From contig DLKT01000026.1 in assembly GCA_002477825.1 (NCBI GenBank), positions 1-21,997 on the forward strand: a stretch of DNA of 21,997 nucleotides. Reading direction: 5' to 3'. Each line of letters begins with the position of its first letter. Within the stretch, counting starts at the first letter, position 1. The notes under the pieces were generated by a model. The model made no database searches, was not told the DNA's origin, and saw only the letters and a program-made list of their open reading frames with translations. Shown in pieces: positions 1 through 7,043 of this stretch. Source of the stretch: Caryophanales bacterium UBA7581 (lineage in GTDB: Bacteria; Bacillota_I; Bacilli_A; RFN20; CAG-826). Both the position numbers and the translations under genes were made by a program.

Positions 1-992
1 CGATCCGTATTCCGGTTGCATGGTCTAACCATATGAAAGATGGAGTAATTTCTGAACGTTGGATAACAAGAGTAAAAGAAGTTGTGGATTATTGCTTTAA
101 ATACAATGATTTATATGTAATTTTAACCTTGATGGAGCCACCTTCTTTTAGTGGCTATTGGTTAGATAATGAATATAAGGACGCTACTTTAGCATTAGTG
201 ACCAATGTATGGACGCAAGTTTCTAAACGATTCCGTGGTTATGATCATCGCTTGATTTTTGAAAATTTAAATGAACCATTAAGTAAAAAGCATCAATGGA
301 ATATGACTTCCGTTATGGGGAGTAATCCGGATGCCTATAAAGAAGCAAATGAGAATCTAATGCTTTATAACCAAACATTCGTTAATATCGTTAGAAACGC
401 ACCAGGAAACAATAATAAAAAGCGTTTCCTCACCGTGAACACCTATGGAAATATGGCGTATCTTGGTTATGAAGAAAACGTCAATAGTATATCGAAATTC
501 ATATTTCCTACAGACACGATTGAAGATCACTTAATTTATAATGTCCATATTTATAGTCCTAGCGATTTTAGCTTTGGAAGAACAAATTCTTGGAGTACAA
601 GTAATGCGCAAGATAAAGCTGCAATTGATGGCGTGATGGAGCAATTAAAGAAGAATTTCTTAGATAAAGGTATTGGCGTTGTGGTCAGTGAATGGGGTGC
701 AGTGCACGCAAACGACGATAATGCAGATAGAGAAAAAGTAAGAGAAGAATATTATTACTATTTCATGAAAAAGGCTACAGAAACCGGCCTTTCTTGCATA
801 ATGTGGGAAAATACTGCAATTGGGAATAGCTGGAAAGAAGGCTTTGGCTTCTTCAATCGTCATAAAGCCGCAGGTATCTATGATGATTTAGAAGTTACTT
901 CGGGTGCGCCTTATAATAATGAAACATTGTGGTTCTATGAAAACGTCTTAGACCAAATGTTTAAAGCCTATAATGATACAAAAAGAAGGTAA
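1..992 (+). CDS. Glycoside hydrolase family 5 (cellulase-like), 5' truncated
   Basis: This is the C-terminal part of a GH5 (beta/alpha)8 retaining glycosidase, probably acting on beta-1,4-glucan or a related plant polysaccharide. The reading frame is open from base 3, upstream of the first ATG at 33, and the residues before that ATG (RIPVAWSNH) are a typical GH5 strand, so the real start lies outside the window; any signal peptide is not visible. Numbered from the ATG at 33, the acid/base is E81 in FENLNEP, the substrate-site H172 and Y174 are in VHIYSP, the nucleophile is E220 in VVSEWGA, and the aromatic platform is W258 in CIMWEN. The segment that normally reads N-x-H-H after strand 3 here reads LTLMEP (residues 31-36), so the usual conserved His is absent. 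No carbohydrate-binding module or dockerin follows the catalytic domain. The general layout resembles subfamily 4 (GH5_4), but I cannot fix the subfamily or substrate. Confidence 0.9.
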   Translation, partial: IRIPVAWSNHMKDGVISERWITRVKEVVDYCFKYNDLYVILTLMEPPSFSGYWLDNEYKDATLALVTNVWTQVSKRFRGYDHRLIFENLNEPLSKKHQWNMTSVMGSNPDAYKEANENLMLYNQTFVNIVRNAPGNNNKKRFLTVNTYGNMAYLGYEENVNSISKFIFPTDTIEDHLIYNVHIYSPSDFSFGRTNSWSTSNAQDKAAIDGVMEQLKKNFLDKGIGVVVSEWGAVHANDDNADREKVREEYYYYFMKKATETGLSCIMWENTAIGNSWKEGFGFFNRHKAAGIYDDLEVTSGAPYNNETLWFYENVLDQMFKAYNDTKRR

Positions 993-996
993 AATA

Positions 997-1026
997 AAAA
1001 GGTACTGTAGCGATACAGTACCTTTT
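997..1026. terminator. Bidirectional intrinsic terminator between GH5 and degV
   Basis: A perfect 13-bp stem pairs 997-1009 (AAAAGGTACTGTA) with 1014-1026 around a GCGA tetraloop of the GNRA type. The A and T runs at the stem ends supply a U-tract on both strands, more convincing on the minus strand (TTTTTATTTT beyond the stem). It sits 4 bases after the GH5 stop and 9 bases beyond the degV stop, so it should end both convergent transcripts. Confidence 0.9.
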
Positions 1027-1035
1027 AAAATGCTT

Positions 1036-1890
1036 TTATTTTCCGACTTTACGCGTGGTTCCAATACCGATTGTTCCTGGACCAGTATGGGCACAGACAT
1101 TAATAGATAATGGAGCAATGTGATAAGTAAAGTTAGGTAACTTTTCTTCTAATTTGCTTTTTACAAATTCAACCAATTTTTCATCGGTATCAAAGACAAC
1201 AACGGCAATTTCCCAAACTTCTGGATCTAGATTTAAAGAAACAAAGCGGTCAATTACTTCGCTTAAAGTCTTTTTCATATTACGAGTAGTGCTATCTTTT
1301 ACTAAGCCACCATCTTTAAAATTGATGACAGGTTTTAATCCAAGCATGTTACCGAAGAAGCATTGCGCAGGAGAAATACGGCCACCATTTTTTAAATAGG
1401 TTAATGTTTCAGGAATAAAACTTAACACACCTGTTCCAATACGATCTTTCATGCAAGAGACGATTTCTTCTACTGATTTTCCTTGTTCTGCCATCATTTT
1501 TGCGGTTAATACATGCGTGAGCATATAATAGCAAACAGAGTAGGCATCAATAATCGTAACACGATCGCCATATTTTTGTTTACAAATATTAGTAAATAAA
1601 TCATACATACTCGAAAGCTTACTCGAGATCGTGAAGTGAATAATATGATCGACATCATCGGTTAAATAATGATCGAAGAATTGTTCGATTTCATAAGGCG
1701 TAGGAGTAGAGGTTTTAATAATACTTCCATTTCTCATCATTTTGCATAATTTATCAGGGTCAATATCGATTCCGTCATGATATTCATTTCCGTCTACAAT
1801 GACATTTAAAGGAAGAATAGGTAAACCTATTTTTTTTGCCTCTTCACGGCTTAATGCGCATGTAGAATCGGATGTGACTAAAATTTTCAT
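1036..1890 (-). CDS. DegV family protein (FakB-like fatty-acid-binding)
   Basis: The protein is 284 aa, the usual length for the DegV family. Members bind a fatty acid in a pocket between two alpha/beta domains; the FakB members present it to the kinase FakA for phosphorylation and entry into phospholipid synthesis. Visible family motifs are TSDST (6-10) at the N-terminus, TSTPTP (60-65, normally TSQPS), FTISSKLSS (86-94), TYLKNGGRIS (164-173), GNMLGLKPVI (180-189), and a late H-x-GPG segment. The start is supported by AAAAGGAG at 1900-1907, 9 bases upstream of the ATG. It follows the pfkA-pyk-ROK genes on the same strand and has its own sigma-A promoter. No FakA gene is in the window, so the FakB role is inferred from the family only. 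Confidence 0.93.
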   Translation of the reverse strand: MKILVTSDSTCALSREEAKKIGLPILPLNVIVDGNEYHDGIDIDPDKLCKMMRNGSIIKTSTPTPYEIEQFFDHYLTDDVDHIIHFTISSKLSSMYDLFTNICKQKYGDRVTIIDAYSVCYYMLTHVLTAKMMAEQGKSVEEIVSCMKDRIGTGVLSFIPETLTYLKNGGRISPAQCFFGNMLGLKPVINFKDGGLVKDSTTRNMKKTLSEVIDRFVSLNLDPEVWEIAVVVFDTDEKLVEFVKSKLEEKLPNFTYHIAPLSINVCAHTGPGTIGIGTTRKVGK

Positions 1891-1924
1891 TTTTAAATTC
1901 TCCTTTTGAATAAGGTAAGTTTAT

Positions 1925-1952
1925 TGTATAGCAAATCTAAGGGGAAAGTCAA
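1925..1952 (-). promoter_or_regulatory. Sigma-A-type promoter for degV
   Basis: On the minus strand TTGACT (1947-1952) is followed after 16 bases by TATACA (1925-1930), with TGC just upstream of the -10 to give an extended -10. The -35 starts right after the stop codon of the ROK kinase gene. Transcription would start about 30 bases upstream of the degV ATG. No terminator lies between the ROK gene and this promoter, so degV can also receive readthrough. Confidence 0.7.
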
Positions 1953-1953
1953 G

Positions 1954-2790
1954 TTAGCTATTCTGTAGACCATAGCAGCTAGCGCCTATTAAACCGGCAT
2001 CTTGGTCATGATAGGCCATAATTAATTGACTTTGAGGATTTTGTTTTTTTAAATCTTCAAAGAAAATAGAAGCTGATTTCATTACCCCACCACTAAAGAC
2101 GATGATCTCTGGTGAAAAGGTGTCTTGAATAAAGACTAGAAATTCATGGAGTAAGTCTAACCAGTCATGATAAAGTCCTGTAAGTTTCTCATCATGATTT
2201 TGATAGCCGATAAACATATCGTATCCATGTTCTAAAGAAATGTGATTGAGCTCGGCAAGACGAATAATTCCATAGCCAGAGGCAATTCTTTCTAATTCAT
2301 AATAGCCATTTTGGTATTTGAATAGGGTATGTCCTATTTCGGTAGAAGATACGACAAATTTTTTGTCGATAAAGAAACTGCCACCAATGCCACTAGAAAT
2401 TGTAATAAAGAAAACGGAAGAGTAATTTTTACCATTTCCAGAGATAGCTTCTGCTAAACCAGCAGCAACCGCGTCATTGATAACAAAAGTTGGTACATGA
2501 AAAACACTTTGTAATGTGGTTACAAAATCAATATCAGAAACGTGAATATTAGGAAGTTCATAAACATATCCATCGTTCCGTACGCGGCCAGGAACACCAA
2601 TCGTAATAGAAGAAATGTTATATTTCTCATAGTGAACTTGCTGAATCAAACGTACGATTTGTTGAATTAAAGCTTTGTTTCCATCGTGAGAGGTACTTTC
2701 ACGAATGACTTCCACAATTTCTAATTTTTCATTAATGACACCAACACGAATGTTCGTGGCACCCATATCTATACCAATGACATGTTTCAT
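1954..2790 (-). CDS. ROK family sugar kinase, zinc motif absent
   Basis: A 278-aa ROK-family protein (glucokinase, fructokinase, manno-kinase and related), expected to phosphorylate a hexose or amino sugar with ATP in the cytoplasm. The N-terminal phosphate loop is GIDMGATNIRVG (6-17), the catalytic base is D106 in VINDAVAAG, the second phosphate loop is SSGIGGS (132-138), and the sugar-contacting E151-I-G-H154 is present. There is no helix-turn-helix, so it is an enzyme rather than a ROK repressor. After EIGH the usual CxCGxxGCxE zinc-binding motif is missing: the stretch reads FKYQNGYYELERIASG and the cysteines are gone. The gene follows pyk after 3 bases, with a modest AAGGA site lying in the pyk 3' end, so it is likely translationally coupled and serves as the entry step to the glycolytic operon. 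Glucose is the most natural substrate from context, but the sequence alone does not settle it. Confidence 0.88.
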   Translation of the reverse strand: MKHVIGIDMGATNIRVGVINEKLEIVEVIRESTSHDGNKALIQQIVRLIQQVHYEKYNISSITIGVPGRVRNDGYVYELPNIHVSDIDFVTTLQSVFHVPTFVINDAVAAGLAEAISGNGKNYSSVFFITISSGIGGSFFIDKKFVVSSTEIGHTLFKYQNGYYELERIASGYGIIRLAELNHISLEHGYDMFIGYQNHDEKLTGLYHDWLDLLHEFLVFIQDTFSPEIIVFSGGVMKSASIFFEDLKKQNPQSQLIMAYHDQDAGLIGASCYGLQNS

Positions 2791-2793
2791 AGA

Positions 2794-4242
2794 TTAAATA
2801 TCCTTAATTTCGTTGACACTAACGATTTTCATAAAGTTAGTTTTACTAACACCTGTTGGTGTACCACCAGTAATAATAATTGGAGTACCAGCAGGGATTT
2901 GAAGCTCGTGAGCTTTCACTAACGCTAAAGCTTCCATTTCTTCAATAAATTGAGGAATGTAAGGAATTAAAACAGGATGAATGCCCCAATATAAAGCACC
3001 TTCTAAGCAAACTTCACGTTTGTTAGAGAAGGAAAGAATTGGACAAATTGGACGGGCTTTAGAAATTCTTTTTCCCGTTGCACCTGTTTCAGAGAAACAG
3101 ACGATTAATTTAGCACCGATTAAAAGAGCAGTATTGGCAACGGAGTTAGCGATAGCGTCGTTATTGTTCTTTTCGGAAGTATCATAAGCTTCACGGGCTA
3201 ACATTTCATAATTTAAATATTTTTCCATGGTACGAGAAATTTTTCCTTGCATGGAAGTCGCTTCGATTGGATAATCACCAGAAGCAGATTCGGCAGAAAG
3301 CATAACGCAATCGGTACCTTGTAATACGGCGGTAGCAACGTCACTAACTTCCGCTCTTGTTGGACGTGGGAATTTCTTCATGGAGTCTAACATTTGGGTA
3401 GCGGTAATAACGGGTTTACCAGCAATGCGGCATTTGTCGATGAGTTCTTTTTGAACAACAGGGACTTCTTCGGCAGGAATTTCGACGCCTAAGTCACCAC
3501 GAGCGACCATGATGCCATCAGCGGCAGCGATAATTGCATCAATATTTTCTACACCTTCAGGGTTTTCAATCTTAGCAATAACTGGCATATGAGGACGACC
3601 ATATTTTGCACATAAAGCTTTCACATCTAAAATATCTTGCGCTCTACGCGTAAAACTAGCGGCGATTAAATCAAAGCCGTTTTCACAACCAAAACGAATA
3701 TCATCTGCATCTTTTTTGGAAATAAATGGCATGTTGAGTTTGATATAAGGAACATTAACGCCACGACGATTAGCAATCGTATCCGTATTTAATGCTTTGG
3801 TAACGAGTTCACGATGCTCATCATCTTTTTCAATAATTTCTAAGTCGAGATTTCCATCGTCTAAACGTAAGAAATCTCCAACTTTTACGTCATCATATAA
3901 ACCGGGATAAGTAATAGAGAAGCGTTCACTATTTCCTAAAATTTCTTTCATCGATACCCGAACAATACTGTCCTTTTTAATAACTGCGGAATCACCTTCA
4001 AAAAGGTGAGTGCGGATTTCTGGACCTTTGGTATCAAGCATGACAGGAATTAAAATACCTTTTTCTTTTTCTACTTGTCTCGCTAAATGAACTTTATGAA
4101 GATTACTTTCATAATCACCATGAGAAAAGTTAACGCGCATGACGTTCATGCCCGCATCGATTAACTTTAAAATCATTTCATAAGTATCGGTAGCAGGACC
4201 AATCGTACAAACAATCTTTGTATTTTTTGAAATATTTAACAT
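2794..4242 (-). CDS. pyk: Pyruvate kinase
   Basis: Converts phosphoenolpyruvate and ADP to pyruvate and ATP, the last step of glycolysis. At 482 aa from the chosen start it is the short form without the C-terminal PEP-utiliser-like extension found in Bacillus-type enzymes. Visible are RVNFSHG (36-42), DTKGPEIR (70-77), IAKIENPEG (222-230) with catalytic K224, MVARGDLGVEIP (245-256) with the metal-binding Glu/Asp region, and ITATQMLDSM (279-288). The Glu in TKGPE marks the K+-dependent type. The frame is open 22 codons further upstream, but that extension overlaps the end of pfkA and has no family similarity; the ATG at 4242 has a near-perfect TAAGGAGG 8 bases upstream. It is second in the pfkA-pyk-ROK operon, 19 bases after pfkA. 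Confidence 0.97.
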   Translation of the reverse strand: MLNISKNTKIVCTIGPATDTYEMILKLIDAGMNVMRVNFSHGDYESNLHKVHLARQVEKEKGILIPVMLDTKGPEIRTHLFEGDSAVIKKDSIVRVSMKEILGNSERFSITYPGLYDDVKVGDFLRLDDGNLDLEIIEKDDEHRELVTKALNTDTIANRRGVNVPYIKLNMPFISKKDADDIRFGCENGFDLIAASFTRRAQDILDVKALCAKYGRPHMPVIAKIENPEGVENIDAIIAAADGIMVARGDLGVEIPAEEVPVVQKELIDKCRIAGKPVITATQMLDSMKKFPRPTRAEVSDVATAVLQGTDCVMLSAESASGDYPIEATSMQGKISRTMEKYLNYEMLAREAYDTSEKNNNDAIANSVANTALLIGAKLIVCFSETGATGKRISKARPICPILSFSNKREVCLEGALYWGIHPVLIPYIPQFIEEMEALALVKAHELQIPAGTPIIITGGTPTGVSKTNFMKIVSVNEIKDI

Positions 4243-4250
4243 AATAAGAG

Positions 4251-4258
4251 CCTCCTTA
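4251..4258 (-). promoter_or_regulatory. Shine-Dalgarno site that sets the pyk start
   Basis: TAAGGAGG on the minus strand, 8 bases before the ATG at 4242. It decides in favour of that start over the in-frame ATG at 4308, which lies inside pfkA. Confidence 0.9.
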
Positions 4259-4261
4259 GAA

Positions 4262-5224
4262 TTAACGAAGTTTATAGATGACATCGAGTAATTCTTTTTG
4301 AGGAGCACGTTTCATGCTTAAAGCTTCCATAATGTCATAGTCGACGAGTTCTTGTCCGCGTAAACCAACGCAACGGCCACCTTTACCTTCGCAAAGTAAA
4401 TCAATGGCTTTAACGCCCATTTCAGCGGCTAAGACGCGATCACGAGCGGATGGTGAACCACCACGTTGAATACGTCCTAAAACTTCAGCACGGGTTTCAA
4501 TACCGGCTTTTTCTTCAATTTCTTTAGCAAATTCATGAACATCACAAATATGTTCAGTGATAATTACAATAATGTGCATACGTCCACTTTCATGCATCTT
4601 CTTAATTTGTTCAATGGCTTTTTCTTTGCTAAGTGGGTGATCGCTAGAAATAATTAAATCTGCGCCACAACCAATACCAGCATAGATAGCTAAGTCACCG
4701 CAATAACGACCCATGACTTCGATAACAGAGCAACGGTGATGCGAGAAAGAAGTATCACGTAATTTATCAACAGCTTCACAAATGGTATTTAAACAAGTAT
4801 CAAAACCAATGGTGAAATCGGTTGAAGCAATATCATTATCAATGGTACCAGGTAAACCGATACAATTGATTCCCATTTCGGTTAAAGCTTTAGCACCCAT
4901 ATAGCTTCCGTCGCCACCAATAACGACTAAAGCATCAATGCCACGTTCCTTTAAGTTCTTCACAGCGATTTTACGAACTTCAGGATCTTTAAATTCTGGT
5001 AAACGAGCGGAGTGAATGATGGTGCCACCACGCGTAATAATTTCACTTACGAAGAGACGGTCCACCTGCATGATCTTGTTTTCAACAAGACCCTTATAGC
5101 CATCATAAACCACAAACATTTCTTTATCTGCTGCTAAGCCCGCTCTTACAATAGCGCGGACTGCCGCATTCATGCCTGGGGCATCGCCACCAGAGGTTAA
5201 TACACCAATACGATTAATTTCCAT
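4262..5224 (-). CDS. pfkA: ATP-dependent 6-phosphofructokinase
   Basis: Phosphorylates fructose 6-phosphate to fructose 1,6-bisphosphate, the committing step of glycolysis. At 320 aa it matches the bacterial allosteric tetrameric enzyme. Motifs: SGGDAPGMNA (11-20), the ATP-site GGDGS (103-107), PGTIDNDI (125-132) with catalytic D129, MGRYCGDLA (171-179), and the late LGRIQRGGSPSA (249-260). The last motif has Arg where LGHIQRGG is usual. The ATP-type residue pattern GGDGS argues against a pyrophosphate-dependent enzyme. The open frame extends 13 codons upstream of 5224, but GGAGG sits 8 bases before the ATG at 5224, so the shorter start is chosen. It is the first gene of the pfkA-pyk-ROK operon, the classic arrangement in Firmicutes. 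Confidence 0.97.
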   Translation of the reverse strand: MEINRIGVLTSGGDAPGMNAAVRAIVRAGLAADKEMFVVYDGYKGLVENKIMQVDRLFVSEIITRGGTIIHSARLPEFKDPEVRKIAVKNLKERGIDALVVIGGDGSYMGAKALTEMGINCIGLPGTIDNDIASTDFTIGFDTCLNTICEAVDKLRDTSFSHHRCSVIEVMGRYCGDLAIYAGIGCGADLIISSDHPLSKEKAIEQIKKMHESGRMHIIVIITEHICDVHEFAKEIEEKAGIETRAEVLGRIQRGGSPSARDRVLAAEMGVKAIDLLCEGKGGRCVGLRGQELVDYDIMEALSMKRAPQKELLDVIYKLR

Positions 5225-5231
5225 AAACACT

Positions 5232-5238
5232 ACCTCCA
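5232..5238 (-). promoter_or_regulatory. Shine-Dalgarno site that sets the pfkA start
   Basis: TGGAGGT on the minus strand, its GGAGG core 8 bases before the ATG at 5224. It rules out the in-frame ATG at 5263, which would overlap the -10 region of the proposed pfkA promoter. Confidence 0.88.
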
Positions 5239-5261
5239 AAAAATAACCGATATACGACTTC

Positions 5262-5290
5262 ATGATAGCACTTTAATTTATTAAATTAAA
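5262..5290 (-). promoter_or_regulatory. Candidate pfkA operon promoter (extended -10)
   Basis: On the minus strand TGCTATCAT gives an extended -10 (TATCAT at 5262-5267 with TG one base upstream). Seventeen bases further upstream is only a weak -35, TTTAAT (5285-5290). The implied start is about 30 bases before the pfkA ATG, a normal leader length. Confidence 0.45.
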
Positions 5291-5662
5291 GAGAAAATAA
5301 AAAAGTTTTTTCAGTGATATTTTTCTCCTCTTTTTTCATGGTCATTCAAACGAAAAAATCAACCATTTTTTTAGTCTTTTTCTTCGAATTATAATAAGAA
5401 TAAAAAATGATAAAATAAGGAAAAACATCTTGAAAAGAATATGAAAAATAAATGTTTTTAAAAAAACTATGAATTTTTGAAAAAAATATTTTCTTTCGAT
5501 TCAGGTAAAAATAATGACCTAGATATATGGATGAATTGAATAACATTATTTTTAATATAGAAAATTTTTAAAGTAAAATTCCAATTGTTTTTTAAGATTT
5601 TGATTTCTCTTTTCTTTCTTTTTCTTACAGGTTTCTTTCTACTGCATTTACTTTGCTAATTA

Positions 5663-5693
5663 ACATTTATTAAACAAATCTAAAAATAAATGT
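5663..5693. repeat. Inverted repeat upstream of dnaB promoter
   Basis: ACATTTATT (5663-5671) and AATAAATGT (5685-5693) form perfect 9-base arms around a 13-base spacer, about 10 bases upstream of the proposed dnaB -35 region. The position suits an operator. The local AT content is very high, so chance is a real alternative. The right arm, extended to AAAAATAAATGT, is repeated at 5444-5455. Confidence 0.35.
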
Positions 5694-5701
5694 ATAACGA
5701 C

Positions 5702-5730
5702 TAGAAAAGCAACATAAAAAACTTTATAAT
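5702..5730 (+). promoter_or_regulatory. Candidate dnaB-dnaI promoter
   Basis: A perfect -10 TATAAT lies at 5725-5730. The hexamer 17 bases upstream (TAGAAA, 5702-5707) is a poor -35. Transcription would start near 5737, leaving a leader of only about 16 bases that begins just before the GAGGTGG ribosome site. Confidence 0.5.
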
Positions 5731-5752
5731 TGATGGTACGAGGTGGTACATA

Positions 5753-7027
5753 GTGCAAGAAAAAATATATGTTCGAAAAGAAGATTGGTTTGAAATTGAA
5801 CTTGCCAGTATATTAACGGACTATGATCGAAAAACCATTGATTTACTTTACCAACCCTTAGTAGGTTATGGTGCAATTGCGCTTTATCATACATTTTGGT
5901 CAAGTTATGAAAATGATAATGAAGGTTTATTTTCTCATGAAAAAATCTTAAATTTCATGCGCATGTCCACTAGTGAATTTCAAAAAGCAAGAGAGCAATT
6001 AGAGGCCGTTGGATTAATGCGCACATTCTATAAAGAAGAAAATGATGTGCGTTTTTATAAATATGTTTTATACGCACCTAAAATGCCGAATGATTTCTTT
6101 CAAGATATTTTATTTGCTGGCTTATATGAAAAATATTTAGGAAAAAAAGACGCCGAAATGATGGCTAGTCGTTATTCTCCTAAAAAGGAAGATAAAAGAG
6201 ATGGAAAAGAAGTCTCCGCTTCCTTTAATGAAGTCTTCCATCCAGATTTAGATGATGAATGTTTTTCTCTATCTGCATCTAAGAAAGCTAAGAAAAGAAA
6301 AACAAGAATGGTTCAAGGATCTTTTGATTTTGGCACTTTTTTCCAAATTTTTGAAGAGAAATTCTTTTTAAATGGTGAAAAATTATTTTCTAAATCCGAT
6401 TTAAATGAAATTGAAAGAGTAGCAACCCTCATGGGCGTTGATGAAGAAACAATGGCGGATGTTGTGTATAGAACATACCAACCTGAACAAGAAGGAAAAG
6501 GCACCTTTGTTTTAGATAATTTGATTCGTTATGCCAAAGAAGAAATGCGTTTCCCATCGGTAAAAAAGGTAACGCAACAAAAAAATAGTGAAATTTCATC
6601 TAGTTCTCGTATTGCTGAAAAAATTCGCTTATTTGAATCAATGTCTCCTTATGACTTTTTAAGAATTAAACAAAATATGACTGAACCAGTTCCTAGTGAT
6701 GTTGCTTTGATTAATCGATTATCTTCGCGTCTTCATTTAGTGCCAAGCGTCATTAATGTTTTAGTGGACTATGTTTTACAGGTTAAAGATAACACTTTAC
6801 CAGCAGCTTTTACCGAAAAAATCGGTGCAAGTCTTGCAAGAGCGCAAATTGATAATGCTTTGGACGCAATGAATTTTTTAACTAAGCCAAGAAGAAAAAA
6901 GAATGCTTTAGCATCACAAACGTATGAAAAGGATGATAGTAATGTTGAAGAAGTTTTAGAAAAAAGTGTACCTGATGAAGACGATATTAATACCGATTGG
7001 GAAGAAATATTGAAAAAAATGAAATAG
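5753..7027 (+). CDS. dnaB: Replication initiation and membrane attachment protein DnaB (DnaD/DnaB family)
   Basis: This is the Bacillus-type DnaB, not the helicase of the same name in Gram-negatives. It works with DnaD and DnaI to load the replicative helicase at the origin and at restarted forks. At 424 aa it is somewhat shorter than the roughly 470 aa of B. subtilis. The N-terminal winged-helix region carries the family signature LLYQPLVGYGAIALYHTFW. A Lys-rich charged linker around residues 180-200 follows. The C-terminal DnaB_2-like region runs through FLRIKQNMTEPVPSD, LVPSVINVLVDYVL and FTEKIGASLARAQI; the last corresponds to the YxxxIxxxW motif, with Phe for the Tyr and Leu for the Trp. 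The start is GTG, the only non-ATG start among the genes with a visible start, placed 6 bases after GAGGTGG. dnaI follows after 16 bases, the same pairing as in B. subtilis. Confidence 0.93.
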   Translation: MQEKIYVRKEDWFEIELASILTDYDRKTIDLLYQPLVGYGAIALYHTFWSSYENDNEGLFSHEKILNFMRMSTSEFQKAREQLEAVGLMRTFYKEENDVRFYKYVLYAPKMPNDFFQDILFAGLYEKYLGKKDAEMMASRYSPKKEDKRDGKEVSASFNEVFHPDLDDECFSLSASKKAKKRKTRMVQGSFDFGTFFQIFEEKFFLNGEKLFSKSDLNEIERVATLMGVDEETMADVVYRTYQPEQEGKGTFVLDNLIRYAKEEMRFPSVKKVTQQKNSEISSSSRIAEKIRLFESMSPYDFLRIKQNMTEPVPSDVALINRLSSRLHLVPSVINVLVDYVLQVKDNTLPAAFTEKIGASLARAQIDNALDAMNFLTKPRRKKNALASQTYEKDDSNVEEVLEKSVPDEDDINTDWEEILKKMK

Positions 7028-7043
7028 AAGGGAACTCGATAGT

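Larger units (their letters stand above)
5225..5752. other. 528-base AT-rich divergent intergenic region, pfkA/dnaB
   Basis: This is the longest non-coding stretch of the window. It separates the divergent pfkA and dnaB genes and is dominated by A and T runs. I can support a candidate promoter at each end and an inverted repeat near dnaB. One weak 66-codon open frame on the minus strand (5346-5546) is rich in Phe, Tyr, Lys and Ser, lacks a ribosome site and looks like chance. I see no tRNA, riboswitch, DnaA-box cluster or convincing terminator. The middle (about 5300-5650) has no feature I can name. Confidence 0.6.

Noticed and set aside
4243..4308. Longer pyk N-terminus from the ATG at 4308
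   Set aside because: The extra 22 residues overlap the end of pfkA and match no pyruvate kinase, while TAAGGAGG precedes the ATG at 4242.
5353..5372. AAAAAAT/ATTTTTT hairpin near pfkA
   Set aside because: Seven A-T pairs only, not stable enough to claim as a terminator, and no upstream gene needs it.
5346..5546. 66-codon minus-strand open frame in the pfkA/dnaB gap
   Set aside because: Low-complexity Phe/Tyr/Lys/Ser translation of AT-rich DNA, no ribosome site, no family motif.
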